A DNA stretch of 7,105 nucleotides from Mageeibacillus sp. UBA1193 (GCA_002310155.1 DBYF01000006.1:1-7105); one strand, 5' to 3'. Positions 1 through 6,402 are shown, counted from the first letter of the stretch. Notes: generated by a model not told the origin, from the sequence alone. Program-made: numbers and translations.

Positions 1-821
1 CGTCCGATCGTCGTCAGGACACTCTCGTAATATGCGGAACGGTTATTCACGATCAGCAGCATGCATACCAGGAACAGAAGTGCCATAAGTCCCGCATAGG
101 TGACCGCGAGATAGATCTCACCTTCCATAGCTGCGACAAGGAAACCGCAGGTCCATCCGCCTACCGGAAGGAGATGCAGGTGCGGCTCATTGAAATAAGA
201 GATCGTATCTTTAAACGGAGCGCCGCTTTTCCAGAGGGCGAAAACAAGTCCCAGAATGATCGTGACGCTGAACAGATAAAGGGATATGCGGATCACATGA
301 CGGAGGACCGCGGAAGCGGATGCTGCCGAGTAGACCGCCATGGCTGTTACGGAAAGGCAGATGGAGAACATGATCCACGCGCCCATCAGAATAAGAAGAT
401 CCTTAGCGCCAAGTCCGAAATAGAACCTCAGGTTAGTAAGCTGCATAAGAAGGATCAGTGTCGCCAGGACACTGGTCAGACATCTCTTGAAAAGTCCATA
501 GAACATGACTCTCTCCGCCCGCACCGGAGAGACGAACAGGTGATCGATATCCGCCGGGGTAAAGAAAGAATGCCCGTGATTCAGACCGATTCCGAGTCCG
601 ATAAAAGAAAGGACGATAAAAACAACTGCAGCACAGCCCTTATAGGTCTCTGCCGCGTTATCCAGCACACCGCTCTCACCGATGTGGTTGATCTCCTGAT
701 AGATATAAAGTGCGAAATAAGCCACGACGACCAGTACCCCGATCCAGAACTGCGGGTGCTTGATCTTCTCGCGGAGAGTATTTCTCCACTGCTTGAATAT
801 CAGATACATACAAGCGTTCAT
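1..821 (-). CDS. ABC exporter permease, putative ABC exporter family (PF16962-like), C-terminus outside window
   Basis: Membrane component of an ABC export system, paired with the ATPase encoded just upstream on the same strand. The reading frame is open from ATG at 821 to the window edge, giving 273 residues; the rest lies outside. Hydrophobic segments are visible near residues 27-44, 63-82, 115-130, 142-165, 178-196 and 237-257. The N-terminus (MYLIFKQWRN followed by a basic stretch and KHPQF) and the motif FFTPADIDHLFVSPV near residues 86-100 resemble the Bacillota 'putative ABC exporter' family; this is by memory of the family, not a search. The start lies 7 bp beyond the ATPase stop; an earlier ATG (826) hits a stop after one codon, which supports 821. 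The Shine-Dalgarno is weak (GAAG-like, inside the ATPase end), so translation is probably coupled. The substrate is unknown. Permease role fairly sure, family assignment moderate. Confidence 0.78.
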   Translation of the reverse strand, partial: MNACMYLIFKQWRNTLREKIKHPQFWIGVLVVVAYFALYIYQEINHIGESGVLDNAAETYKGCAAVVFIVLSFIGLGIGLNHGHSFFTPADIDHLFVSPVRAERVMFYGLFKRCLTSVLATLILLMQLTNLRFYFGLGAKDLLILMGAWIMFSICLSVTAMAVYSAASASAVLRHVIRISLYLFSVTIILGLVFALWKSGAPFKDTISYFNEPHLHLLPVGGWTCGFLVAAMEGEIYLAVTYAGLMALLFLVCMLLIVNNRSAYYESVLTTIG

Positions 822-828
822 GGCATCT

Positions 829-1680
829 TCACTTCTTCTTTTTCTTATTGCTCTTCTTTTTCTTAGTGGTCTTCGGACGGCTTACCGGCTTGGAATTAGC
901 AGCAGGCTTCTTCTGGGCAGGAGCCGCTGCCGGCACACTCGGATGGAACTCTTCCTCATGGACCCACGGCGAGTCATAAGACTCGGTCTCGGCGAAGAAG
1001 ATCCTCTCCAGAGATTCTGCCCACATACCGACCATCTCTTCTTTTCTATGGCAGGAGATGACCTTGCCCTTACGCATGATGTAGGCCTTGTTCCAGATAC
1101 CCTCAACTGTGGAGATCATGTGGGTAGAGATCAGGACCGCCACTCCTTCTTCCGCCAGTTCCTGTACCAGCTGGCGGAGCTCCTTGATCGCGTGCGGGTC
1201 GAGCCCCAGCATCGGCTCATCCAGCAGGAGGAGCTTCGGGCGCGGAAGAAGCGCACAGATAATGGATACCTTCTGCTGCATACCCTTGGACAGGTCCTTA
1301 CAGAGTGTATCCACAACTTCCGTCAGGCGGAAACGGTCCACCAGTTCGGCAGCATATTTTCTCGATTTCTCGCGGTCGAGCTTGTACGCGCGGACCACGA
1401 ACTCGAACTGTTCTCTTACGGTGAGCATATCGTAAAGGCAGGGGAATTCCGGAACATATCCCATGATCTTCCTGGCCTTCTCGGAGTTTGCCGGGAATCC
1501 GCCGATCTTGACGGAACCCTCGAATTGCAGAAGCCCCAGGATGCTCTTGATCGCGGTGGATTTACCCGCTCCGTTAGGTCCGAGGAGAATACCGATCTCC
1601 CCTGCATCCAGAGAAAGATTTACATTCTCATTGGCGATCTTCTTGCCGAATTTCTTCGTCAGTCCCTTGACTCGAAGCAT
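829..1680 (-). CDS. ABC transporter ATP-binding protein with lysine-rich C-terminal tail
   Basis: Cytoplasmic ATPase (283 aa) that would drive the permease encoded directly downstream. Visible motifs: Walker A GPNGAGKST (34-42), a Q-loop region with Glu in VPEFPCLYD (76-84), signature LSKGMQQK (130-137), Walker B LLLLDEP (150-156), D-loop GLDP (159-162) and switch His in STHM (H187). The YVPE-x-P-xLYD-x-LTVRE pattern is common in ATPases paired with ABC-2 and ABC-exporter permeases of Bacillota. I chose the ATG at 1680 over one 12 codons upstream (1716) because a perfect AGGAGG lies 5 nt before it and the ABC fold starts at once (MLRVKGLTKKFG). After about residue 245 the sequence becomes Pro/Ala-rich (VPAAAPAQKKPA) and ends in KKKKSNKKKKK, which is not part of the normal nucleotide-binding domain. 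It is the first gene of a divergent operon. Substrate not predictable. Confidence 0.9.
   Translation of the reverse strand: MLRVKGLTKKFGKKIANENVNLSLDAGEIGILLGPNGAGKSTAIKSILGLLQFEGSVKIGGFPANSEKARKIMGYVPEFPCLYDMLTVREQFEFVVRAYKLDREKSRKYAAELVDRFRLTEVVDTLCKDLSKGMQQKVSIICALLPRPKLLLLDEPMLGLDPHAIKELRQLVQELAEEGVAVLISTHMISTVEGIWNKAYIMRKGKVISCHRKEEMVGMWAESLERIFFAETESYDSPWVHEEEFHPSVPAAAPAQKKPAANSKPVSRPKTTKKKKSNKKKKK
831..868. repeat. Low-complexity TTCTT/AAGAA tract encoding the Lys-rich tail
   Basis: On the plus strand this is an almost pure pyrimidine run of TTC and TTT triplets, broken only near the middle. On the minus strand it is AAG/AAA codons for the last residues of the ATPase. The tract lies directly before the permease start, so its purine-rich mRNA may also serve as the weak ribosome binding region of that gene. 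Simple repeats of this kind can slip and change length between strains. Confidence 0.6.
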
Positions 1681-1685
1681 GGTTT

Positions 1686-1691
1686 CCTCCT
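1686..1691 (-). promoter_or_regulatory. Ribosome binding site that fixes the ABC ATPase start
   Basis: AGGAGG on the minus strand, 5 nt before the ATG at 1680. It decides the start in favour of 1680 over the upstream in-frame ATG at 1716, which would place this site inside the coding sequence. Confidence 0.85.
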
Positions 1692-1708
1692 GATGGCTCT
1701 GCTCATAA

Positions 1709-1727
1709 ATAGACAAAAACAGTCTAT
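1709..1727. promoter_or_regulatory. Short perfect inverted repeat in the divergent intergenic region
   Basis: ATAGAC (1709-1714) and GTCTAT (1722-1727) flank a 7-nt A-rich loop. On the plus strand a run of six T begins at 1730. It lies in the 5' leader side of the minus-strand ABC operon and upstream of the Wzm promoter. It could be an operator for a dimeric regulator or a weak hairpin that stops antisense transcription. The stem is only 6 bp and AT-rich, so chance is possible. Confidence 0.3.
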
Positions 1728-1770
1728 CATTTTTTGTTGTGATTTACTATTCCCTATCTGATGGATAATA

Positions 1771-1776
1771 TATAAT
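1771..1776 (+). promoter_or_regulatory. Candidate -10 box of the wzm-wzt promoter
   Basis: A perfect TATAAT inside the stretch GATAATATATAATTAG, 22 nt before the ATG of the Wzm-like gene. No good -35 hexamer is seen at 16-18 bp upstream (TATTCC at 1748-1753 is poor); TTGTTG at 1734-1739 is too far away. If used, the transcript would have a very short leader holding little besides the ribosome binding site. The AT-rich block 1730-1780 probably also holds the promoter of the divergent minus-strand operon, which I cannot place. Confidence 0.4.
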
Positions 1777-1786
1777 TAGTGCAAAC

Positions 1787-1792
1787 AGGAGG
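1787..1792 (+). promoter_or_regulatory. Ribosome binding site of the Wzm-like permease
   Basis: Perfect AGGAGG, 5 nt before the ATG at 1798. The same hexamer and spacing precede the divergent ATPase gene. Confidence 0.85.
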
Positions 1793-1797
1793 AAGCG

Positions 1798-2667
1798 ATG
1801 ACCAGGACCGCCGCAAGCGAACAGAATACCGCCTATCACGTCAGGCTCCAGCCGGAAGAGAAGAAAGTCCGGCTGAAACTCGACGAAGCCTGGCACTACC
1901 GTGATCTGGTCCGTCTCCTTACGAAAAGAACTTTCACCGTTACGTATCAGCAGACTGTTCTGGGTCCCCTATGGATCCTCATCAATCCTGTCCTGGCCAG
2001 CTTGATCTACATGTTCGTATTCGGACATATCGCGGATGTCGGCACCGCCGGTATCCCCCAGATCCTCTTCTATTTCGTATCCTCGGCTGTCTGGGAGCTT
2101 TTCTCTTTCAGCCTCACCAGAAACTCCCAGACTTTCGTCTCCAATGCCTATCTTTTCAGCAAAGTATACTTCCCCAGGATCTGTGTCCCGATCTCCAACA
2201 TGATCGTAAGCATCCTGAAATTCCTGATCCAGCTTCTCATCGTCGCCGTGCTTCTGGTCATCTTCGTCGTAAGAGGCGATGTGCAGCCGATGTGGGCGCT
2301 TTATCCGCTCCTTCCGCTTCTGTTCCTTCAGATGGCAGTTTTCGGAATGAGCGTCGGTGTACTGATCTCAAGTGTGACTACGAAGTACAGAGACCTTCTG
2401 GCCGTAGTCAATGTCCTCGTTAATCTCTGGATGTACGGTTCCGCCGTAGTTTACCCGATCCAGAGCATCCCGGACGGCATCATGAAGATCCTGGTCAAGA
2501 TCAACCCCGTTAGTGAGATGATGGAGTTGATCCGCATGATCCTTCTGGGCGAGGGAGAGTTCGACCTTCTTTACTATCTGGTCGGACTTGCCATCACGGT
2601 CCTGATGTTCTTCTTCAGCATCGTGATCTTCAATCGGGTAGAAAGGACGTTTGCGGATACAGTATGA
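1798..2667 (+). CDS. wzm: Polysaccharide ABC exporter permease (Wzm/TagG/RgpC type, ABC-2 family)
   Basis: Membrane subunit (289 aa) of an ABC-2 exporter that moves a lipid-linked glycan (O-antigen-like polysaccharide, rhamnan or teichoic acid) across the cytoplasmic membrane. A cytoplasmic N-terminus leads into the typical amphipathic entry YRDLVRLLTKRTF (34-46) and the motif YQQTVLGPLWILINP (50-64). About six membrane segments follow, near residues 57-77, 87-106, 131-158, 166-193, 203-220 and 256-278. Conserved family features include KVYFPR (122-127), TTKYRDL (194-200) and the C-terminal FNRVERTFADTV (278-289). The length is normal for the family. The start at 1798 has AGGAGG at 5 nt. The stop overlaps the next start as ATGA, so the permease and the Wzt-like ATPase are translationally coupled. 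The glycan cannot be named because no glycosyltransferase lies in the window. Confidence 0.92.
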   Translation: MTRTAASEQNTAYHVRLQPEEKKVRLKLDEAWHYRDLVRLLTKRTFTVTYQQTVLGPLWILINPVLASLIYMFVFGHIADVGTAGIPQILFYFVSSAVWELFSFSLTRNSQTFVSNAYLFSKVYFPRICVPISNMIVSILKFLIQLLIVAVLLVIFVVRGDVQPMWALYPLLPLLFLQMAVFGMSVGVLISSVTTKYRDLLAVVNVLVNLWMYGSAVVYPIQSIPDGIMKILVKINPVSEMMELIRMILLGEGEFDLLYYLVGLAITVLMFFFSIVIFNRVERTFADTV

Positions 2668-3980
2668 GTTCGGACGGCATTAAAAACGGAAACTCCGAAA
2701 GAGAAGTCATGATCCGTGTCTCGGGTCTGAAGAAGAAGTACCATCTCGGTAAGATCGGTGCCCGTACGCTGCAGGGTGCGATCAAGGAATGGCGTGGCGG
2801 CAGCAAGAAAGGCTCGAAGTCCTCGGCCTCCGCAAACAGCCGCAACAAAGAATTCTACGCACTTAACGGTATAGACCTGACCGTTTATAAAGGAGAGACG
2901 CTCGGTATCCTCGGCAAGAACGGCGCCGGCAAAAGCACTCTCCTGAAGATCCTCTGCCGTATCACTGCACCGACCGAGGGAACCGTCGACCTCTATGGTC
3001 ACATCACCTCGATGCTCGAAGTCGGTACCGGTTTCCACGGAGAGATGACCGGACGTGAGAACATCTACCTCAACGGCACGATCCTGGGCATGACGAAGTC
3101 GGAGATCGACGAGAAGATCGACGACATCATCGCGTTTTCCGGTCTCGAAGAATTCATCGACACACCGGTAAAAAGATATTCCAGCGGCATGTTCGTCAAG
3201 CTCGGATTCTCCGTTGCTTACCATCTCGACAGTGAGATCGTCATCATGGACGAAGTCCTCGCGGTCGGCGATGTCGAGTTCCAGAAAAAGTGCATCAACT
3301 GCCTGCTCGAAGCAGCCAACAACGATACCCGTACCGTGCTCTATGTCAGCCATAACATGAATACGATCCGCCAGCTCTGCAGGCGCTGCATCGTGCTCGA
3401 CAAGGGAGAGATCATTTTTGAAGGTGACGTCGATCAGGCGATCTCCGTCTATCTCGGCACTGAAGCTGTGATGCCGACCGAGATCGAGTATGGCCCGGAG
3501 CACCGTTCGAAGGAATACCAGAGGCTGCGTTCCAGAGATATATTCTCCCTGGACAAGTTCCGTCTCCTCAACCGCCCCGAACCTGTCTTCCCGACCTCCG
3601 GATCTGCCGAGATCGAGCTGACATATACCGCGGCCAAGGACATCAAGGGCGTAGGGTTCCGTTTCCAGCTGTGGTATCAGGACGGAACCAAGATCGCCTC
3701 TTCCCTTCCGGGAAATCTCGTGGACGTCCGCGAAGGTTCACATAAAGTGAAGCTCACGCTTCCTCTTTCACATCTGACATACGGCCGCTACAGCGCGGAT
3801 ATCGTAGTGTACCAGCTGGATGCCGGCGGCATCGAGCGCAAGATGGATGCAGTCTCTCCGGGATTTACTTTCCAGGTCGAGTCAGCCCATGACAAGGACG
3901 ATTATTCCAAGTGGGATCACCAGAAGATGGGCGCGATCCGCCTTACGGACAACATGGTCGAAGAGCTTCCTGAAGAGTGA
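2664..3980 (+). CDS. wzt: Polysaccharide ABC exporter ATPase with C-terminal glycan-binding domain (Wzt type)
   Basis: ATPase subunit (438 aa) of the glycan exporter formed with the preceding permease. The nucleotide-binding domain spans about residues 16-270: Walker A GKNGAGKST (84-92), the Wzt/TagH-type segment LEVGTGFHGEMTGREN (118-133), signature YSSGM (172-176), Walker B IVIMDE (192-197) followed by VLAVGD, and switch His H230 in YVSHN. An insertion rich in Lys, Ser and Gly (about 40-62) lies before the Walker A strand; the same place is variable in this family. The C-terminal part (about 300-407) is beta-rich (AEIELTYTAA, GVGFRFQLW, YGRYSADIVVYQL) and matches the Wzt C-terminal domain, which in characterised O-antigen exporters recognises the finished or capped chain. 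The ATG at 2664 overlaps the wzm stop. An alternative ATG at residue 16 (2709), where the ABC fold begins, cannot be excluded. Confidence 0.92.
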   Translation: MSSDGIKNGNSEREVMIRVSGLKKKYHLGKIGARTLQGAIKEWRGGSKKGSKSSASANSRNKEFYALNGIDLTVYKGETLGILGKNGAGKSTLLKILCRITAPTEGTVDLYGHITSMLEVGTGFHGEMTGRENIYLNGTILGMTKSEIDEKIDDIIAFSGLEEFIDTPVKRYSSGMFVKLGFSVAYHLDSEIVIMDEVLAVGDVEFQKKCINCLLEAANNDTRTVLYVSHNMNTIRQLCRRCIVLDKGEIIFEGDVDQAISVYLGTEAVMPTEIEYGPEHRSKEYQRLRSRDIFSLDKFRLLNRPEPVFPTSGSAEIELTYTAAKDIKGVGFRFQLWYQDGTKIASSLPGNLVDVREGSHKVKLTLPLSHLTYGRYSADIVVYQLDAGGIERKMDAVSPGFTFQVESAHDKDDYSKWDHQKMGAIRLTDNMVEELPEE

Positions 3981-3981
3981 C

Positions 3982-3994
3982 CGATTCATAATCG
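3982..3994 (+). terminator. Weak hairpin after wzt, possible terminator
   Basis: CGATT (3982-3986) and AATCG (3990-3994) can pair around a 3-nt loop directly after the wzt stop. A T-rich stretch (ATTCTTTTCC) follows some 12 nt later. The stem is short and the T-run is displaced, so a real intrinsic terminator is doubtful; no better one is seen before nfnA. Confidence 0.2.
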
Positions 3995-4035
3995 CTCATT
4001 CGGCTTATTCTTTTCCTGCAATCTATGAGAAAATA

Positions 4036-4064
4036 TTGATTTTCATTTCCCTCTAGTATTAAAT
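4036..4064 (+). promoter_or_regulatory. Candidate promoter of the nfnAB operon
   Basis: TTGATT (4036-4041) followed after 17 bp by TTAAAT (4059-4064), or after 15 bp by TATTAA (4057-4062), in the only AT-rich stretch between wzt and nfnA. Both hexamers are imperfect. If used, the leader before nfnA would be roughly 80 nt and would include the foldable stretch 4084-4135. Confidence 0.35.
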
Positions 4065-4083
4065 AAGGATATGATTTTCATTT
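4037..4083 (+). repeat. Two direct copies of a 12-nt sequence upstream of nfnA
   Basis: TGATTTTCATTT occurs at 4037-4048 and again at 4072-4083, start to start 35 nt. The second copy lies in ATGATTTTCAT, which is itself a short inverted repeat (ATGA/TCAT). The copies flank or overlap the likely promoter, as operator pairs often do. In such AT-rich DNA coincidence is possible, and no regulator is suggested with confidence. Confidence 0.4.
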
Positions 4084-4142
4084 GAGAAGCACCCCTCGGA
4101 GAAAGTGGAGCAAACATTCCCGGCAAGTGCTTTTCGAAAGGA
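4084..4142 (+). promoter_or_regulatory. Foldable 5' leader of nfnA ending in the ribosome binding site
   Basis: GAGAAGCAC (4084-4092) can pair with GTGCTTTTC (4127-4135), giving a 9-bp stem with one G-U pair that encloses 34 nt. The 3' arm runs straight into CTTTTCGAAAG (4130-4140), which can form a competing small hairpin, and the ribosome binding site AAGGA (4138-4142) overlaps that. The arrangement would suit a leader that controls access to the ribosome binding site. I do not recognise a known riboswitch class in it. Structure is inferred by eye only. Confidence 0.3.
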
Positions 4143-4151
4143 CGGGAAAGT

Positions 4152-5018
4152 ATGTTTAAGATCGTAGCCAAAAGGCAGCTCAACGAAGCCGTCACCCTCA
4201 TGGATATCGAAGCCCCGTACATCGCGAAGAAAGCGAAAGCCGGGCAGTTCATCATCTTCCGCATCGACGAATATGGCGAACGTATTCCGCTGACGATTGC
4301 CGATACGGATCCGGAGAAGGGCACGGTCACCATTATTTTCCAGGCCGTCGGTACTTCTACAAAAGCACTTGCCCAGTTAAACGAAGGCGATTCGATCTCT
4401 GACTTTGTCGGACCTCTTGGCAACGCGACCGAGATCGACGGATATAAGAACGTCTGTGTCGTCGGTGGCGGCGTAGGCTGCGCGATCGCTTATCCGTCGG
4501 CGAAAGCACTGCACAACGCGGGCGCCCACGTCGACATGATCGCCGGTTTCAGGAATAAAGACATCGTCATCCTCGAGGACGAGATGAGAGCAGTAAGCGA
4601 TAACCTTTACGTCACCACAGATGACGGATCCTACGGAGAGAAGGGCTTCGTTACCAATAAGCTCCAGTCCCTGATCGATGCCGGAAATAAGTACGACCTG
4701 GTCATCGCGATCGGACCGATCCCGATGATGAAGTTCTTAGCCGAGGTCACCCGCCCGTACGGCATCAAGACGCTTGTCAGCTTGAACCCCATCATGATCG
4801 ATGGAACCGGAATGTGCGGCGGCTGCCGTGTTACCGTCGGCGGCAAGATCCGTTTCGCATGTGTCGATGGTCCGGACTTTGACGGACACGAGGTCGACTT
4901 CGACGAACTCATGAAGAGAAATTCCTACTATAAAGCCCAGGAGCGTGAGAGTGCGAGCCACGAGTGCCGCATGCTCGCTGCCGGCGATGCTGCGAAGGAG
5001 GCACAGAAGAATGGCTAA
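4152..5018 (+). CDS. nfnA: NfnA-type subunit of NADH-dependent reduced ferredoxin:NADP+ oxidoreductase (FAD, NAD, [2Fe-2S])
   Basis: Small subunit (288 aa) of the soluble electron-bifurcating transhydrogenase Nfn, also annotated as sulfide/dihydroorotate dehydrogenase-like FAD/NAD-binding protein. In the family it takes electrons from NADH and passes them to the large subunit encoded next. Domains: an N-terminal FAD-binding barrel with ERIPLTIA (43-50, the R-x-P-L-T flavin motif), an NAD-binding Rossmann part with VVGGGVGCAIAYP (103-115), and a C-terminal iron-sulfur loop with C222, C225 and C237 in GMCGGCRV...FACVDGP. At the place where PyrK has its first cluster cysteine (five residues before C222) there is Asp217, as in characterised NfnA, whose [2Fe-2S] cluster has an Asp ligand. 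The start at 4152 has AAGGA at 9 nt. The stop lies inside the next gene (8-nt overlap). SudB of sulfide dehydrogenase is a close relative and cannot be wholly excluded. Confidence 0.9.
   Translation: MFKIVAKRQLNEAVTLMDIEAPYIAKKAKAGQFIIFRIDEYGERIPLTIADTDPEKGTVTIIFQAVGTSTKALAQLNEGDSISDFVGPLGNATEIDGYKNVCVVGGGVGCAIAYPSAKALHNAGAHVDMIAGFRNKDIVILEDEMRAVSDNLYVTTDDGSYGEKGFVTNKLQSLIDAGNKYDLVIAIGPIPMMKFLAEVTRPYGIKTLVSLNPIMIDGTGMCGGCRVTVGGKIRFACVDGPDFDGHEVDFDELMKRNSYYKAQERESASHECRMLAAGDAAKEAQKNG
4995..5001 (+). promoter_or_regulatory. Ribosome binding site that fixes the nfnB start
   Basis: AAGGAGG inside the end of nfnA, 9 nt before the ATG at 5011. It excludes the longer in-frame start at 4945, which would add 22 residues that do not belong to the GltD-like fold. 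Confidence 0.85.
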
Positions 5019-6402
5019 TCTTTCCCTTACTAAAGTACCGATGCCGGAGCAGGATCCGAATGTACGTAACCGCAACTTCAGCGAAGTCGCTCTGGGCTAC
5101 ACCGAAGAAATGGCAAAAGAAGAGGCAACAAGATGCCTCAACTGTAAGAACCGTCCCTGCGTCAGCGGCTGTCCCGTTAACGTCCGTATCCCGGACTTTA
5201 TTGCTCAGGTCGCTGAGGGCAATTTTGAAGAAGCATATAAGATCATCACATCGACCAACTGTCTGCCGGCCGTCTGCGGACGTGTCTGCACACAGGAGAC
5301 ACAGTGCGAGAGCAAGTGCGTACGCGGCATGAAGGGCGAGAGCGTCGGCATCGGCCGTCTCGAGCGTTTCGTCGCGGACTACCACATGGCTCACGTTTCC
5401 GAGACGCTTCCCGCCATCGAGAAGAACGGCCATAAGGTCGCGGTCATCGGCTCCGGCCCGTCCGGCCTCACCTGCGCAGGCGACCTGGCAAGACTCGGCT
5501 ATGAGGTCACGATCTTCGAAGCATTCCATAAGGCCGGCGGCGTTCTGGTCTATGGTATTCCGGAGTTCCGTCTCCCGAAGGCGATCGTTCAGAAGGAAGT
5601 GGATAACCTGCAGGCCATGGGCGTAGAAGTCAGAACGAACTTCGTTATCGGTAAGACCCTGACGATCGACGAACTTTTCGAAGAAGGCTACGAAGCGATC
5701 TTCATCGGTTCGGGCGCAGGCCTCCCCTCCTTTATGGGAATCGAAGGCGAGTCTCTCGTCGGTGTATATTCCGCGAACGAATACCTGACACGTGTCAACC
5801 TCATGAAGGCTTACCTCGACGATTATGACACGCCGATCAGAAAGAGCCGGGCTGTCGCTGTTGTCGGCGGCGGCAATGTTGCCATGGACGCTGCCCGTAC
5901 CGCGAAACGTCTGGGCGCGGAGCATGTCTATATCGTCTACCGCCGTTCCGAGGAAGAAATGCCGGCACGTGCGGAAGAAGTTCATCACGCGAAAGAAGAA
6001 GGCATCGAGTTCATGTGCCTGAATAATCCGACACGTATCCTGGGTGGTGAGAGCGGCGAAGTCCGTGCCATCGAGGTCATCTCCATGGAGCTCGGCGAGC
6101 CGGATGCCAGCGGCAGAAGAAGACCTGTCGCGATCGCCGGATCTGAGCACGAGATCGAAGTCGATACCGTCATCATGTCCATCGGTACATCTCCGAACCC
6201 GCTGATCAGATCTACGACGGAGGGTCTCGATGCCAACCAGAGAGGATGCCTCGTTGCTGACGAGACGATGGCCACTTCCCGTCCGGGTGTTTTTGCCGGC
6301 GGAGATGCCGTCACCGGCGCTGCGACTGTAATCCTCGCCATGGGTGCAGGTAAGACTGCTGCCGTTTCCATCGATAAATTCATCAAGGAGAAGAACGCTT
6401 GA
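5011..6402 (+). CDS. nfnB: NfnB-type subunit, GltD-like NADPH flavoprotein with N-terminal Fe-S clusters
   Basis: Large subunit (463 aa) of Nfn, often annotated as NADPH-dependent glutamate synthase GltA (small-chain homologue). It carries the bifurcating FAD and the NADP(H) site, and receives electrons from reduced ferredoxin. The N-terminal domain (about 25-125) has C42, C45, C50 and C54 in CLNCKNRPCVSGCPV, and C84, C89, C93, C99 and C103 in the CLPAVCGRVC...QCESKC stretch; these hold two [4Fe-4S] clusters in the family. FAD-binding motif VIGSGPSGLTCAG (145-157), GGVLVYGIPEFRLPK (176-190), NADP-binding motif VVGGGNVAMDAAR (284-296), and the C-terminal flavin motif GVFAGGDAVTGAATV (426-440). 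The length matches NfnB. Pairing with nfnA by an 8-nt overlap, with no large GOGAT subunit gene beside it, argues for Nfn over true glutamate synthase. Confidence 0.92.
   Translation: MANLSLTKVPMPEQDPNVRNRNFSEVALGYTEEMAKEEATRCLNCKNRPCVSGCPVNVRIPDFIAQVAEGNFEEAYKIITSTNCLPAVCGRVCTQETQCESKCVRGMKGESVGIGRLERFVADYHMAHVSETLPAIEKNGHKVAVIGSGPSGLTCAGDLARLGYEVTIFEAFHKAGGVLVYGIPEFRLPKAIVQKEVDNLQAMGVEVRTNFVIGKTLTIDELFEEGYEAIFIGSGAGLPSFMGIEGESLVGVYSANEYLTRVNLMKAYLDDYDTPIRKSRAVAVVGGGNVAMDAARTAKRLGAEHVYIVYRRSEEEMPARAEEVHHAKEEGIEFMCLNNPTRILGGESGEVRAIEVISMELGEPDASGRRRPVAIAGSEHEIEVDTVIMSIGTSPNPLIRSTTEGLDANQRGCLVADETMATSRPGVFAGGDAVTGAATVILAMGAGKTAAVSIDKFIKEKNA
6385..6390 (+). promoter_or_regulatory. Ribosome binding site supporting a TTG start
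   Basis: AAGGAG in the last codons of nfnB, 8 nt before TTG at 6399. No in-frame ATG or GTG is nearby, and the protein homology begins exactly at this TTG, so the site decides the start. Confidence 0.8.

Noticed and set aside
174..866. 230-codon plus-strand frame at the left
   Set aside because: Highly polar, charged product without motif; the minus strand encodes a clean multi-span membrane protein over the same bases.
760..1761. 333-codon open frame on the plus strand opposite the ABC ATPase
   Set aside because: The minus strand holds every ABC motif over this stretch; the plus frame runs through the intergenic region and has no family signature.
2574..3503. 309-codon open frame on the minus strand opposite wzt
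   Set aside because: Shadow of wzt, whose ABC motifs are intact; the antisense product has no recognisable fold.
4084..4142. S-box (SAM-I) riboswitch, suggested by GTGGAG and CCCGGCAA
   Set aside because: The fragments are too short and wrongly spaced, the core and kink-turn sequences are missing, and the genes downstream are not methionine or SAM genes.
4945..5010. Longer nfnB with 22 extra N-terminal residues
   Set aside because: The extension lies wholly inside nfnA, and AAGGAGG sits 9 nt before the ATG at 5011, where family homology begins.
4909..6150. 413-codon open frame on the minus strand opposite nfnB
   Set aside because: It mirrors the strong codon bias of nfnB, has no ribosome binding site or recognisable domain, and nfnB is unmistakable on the other strand.
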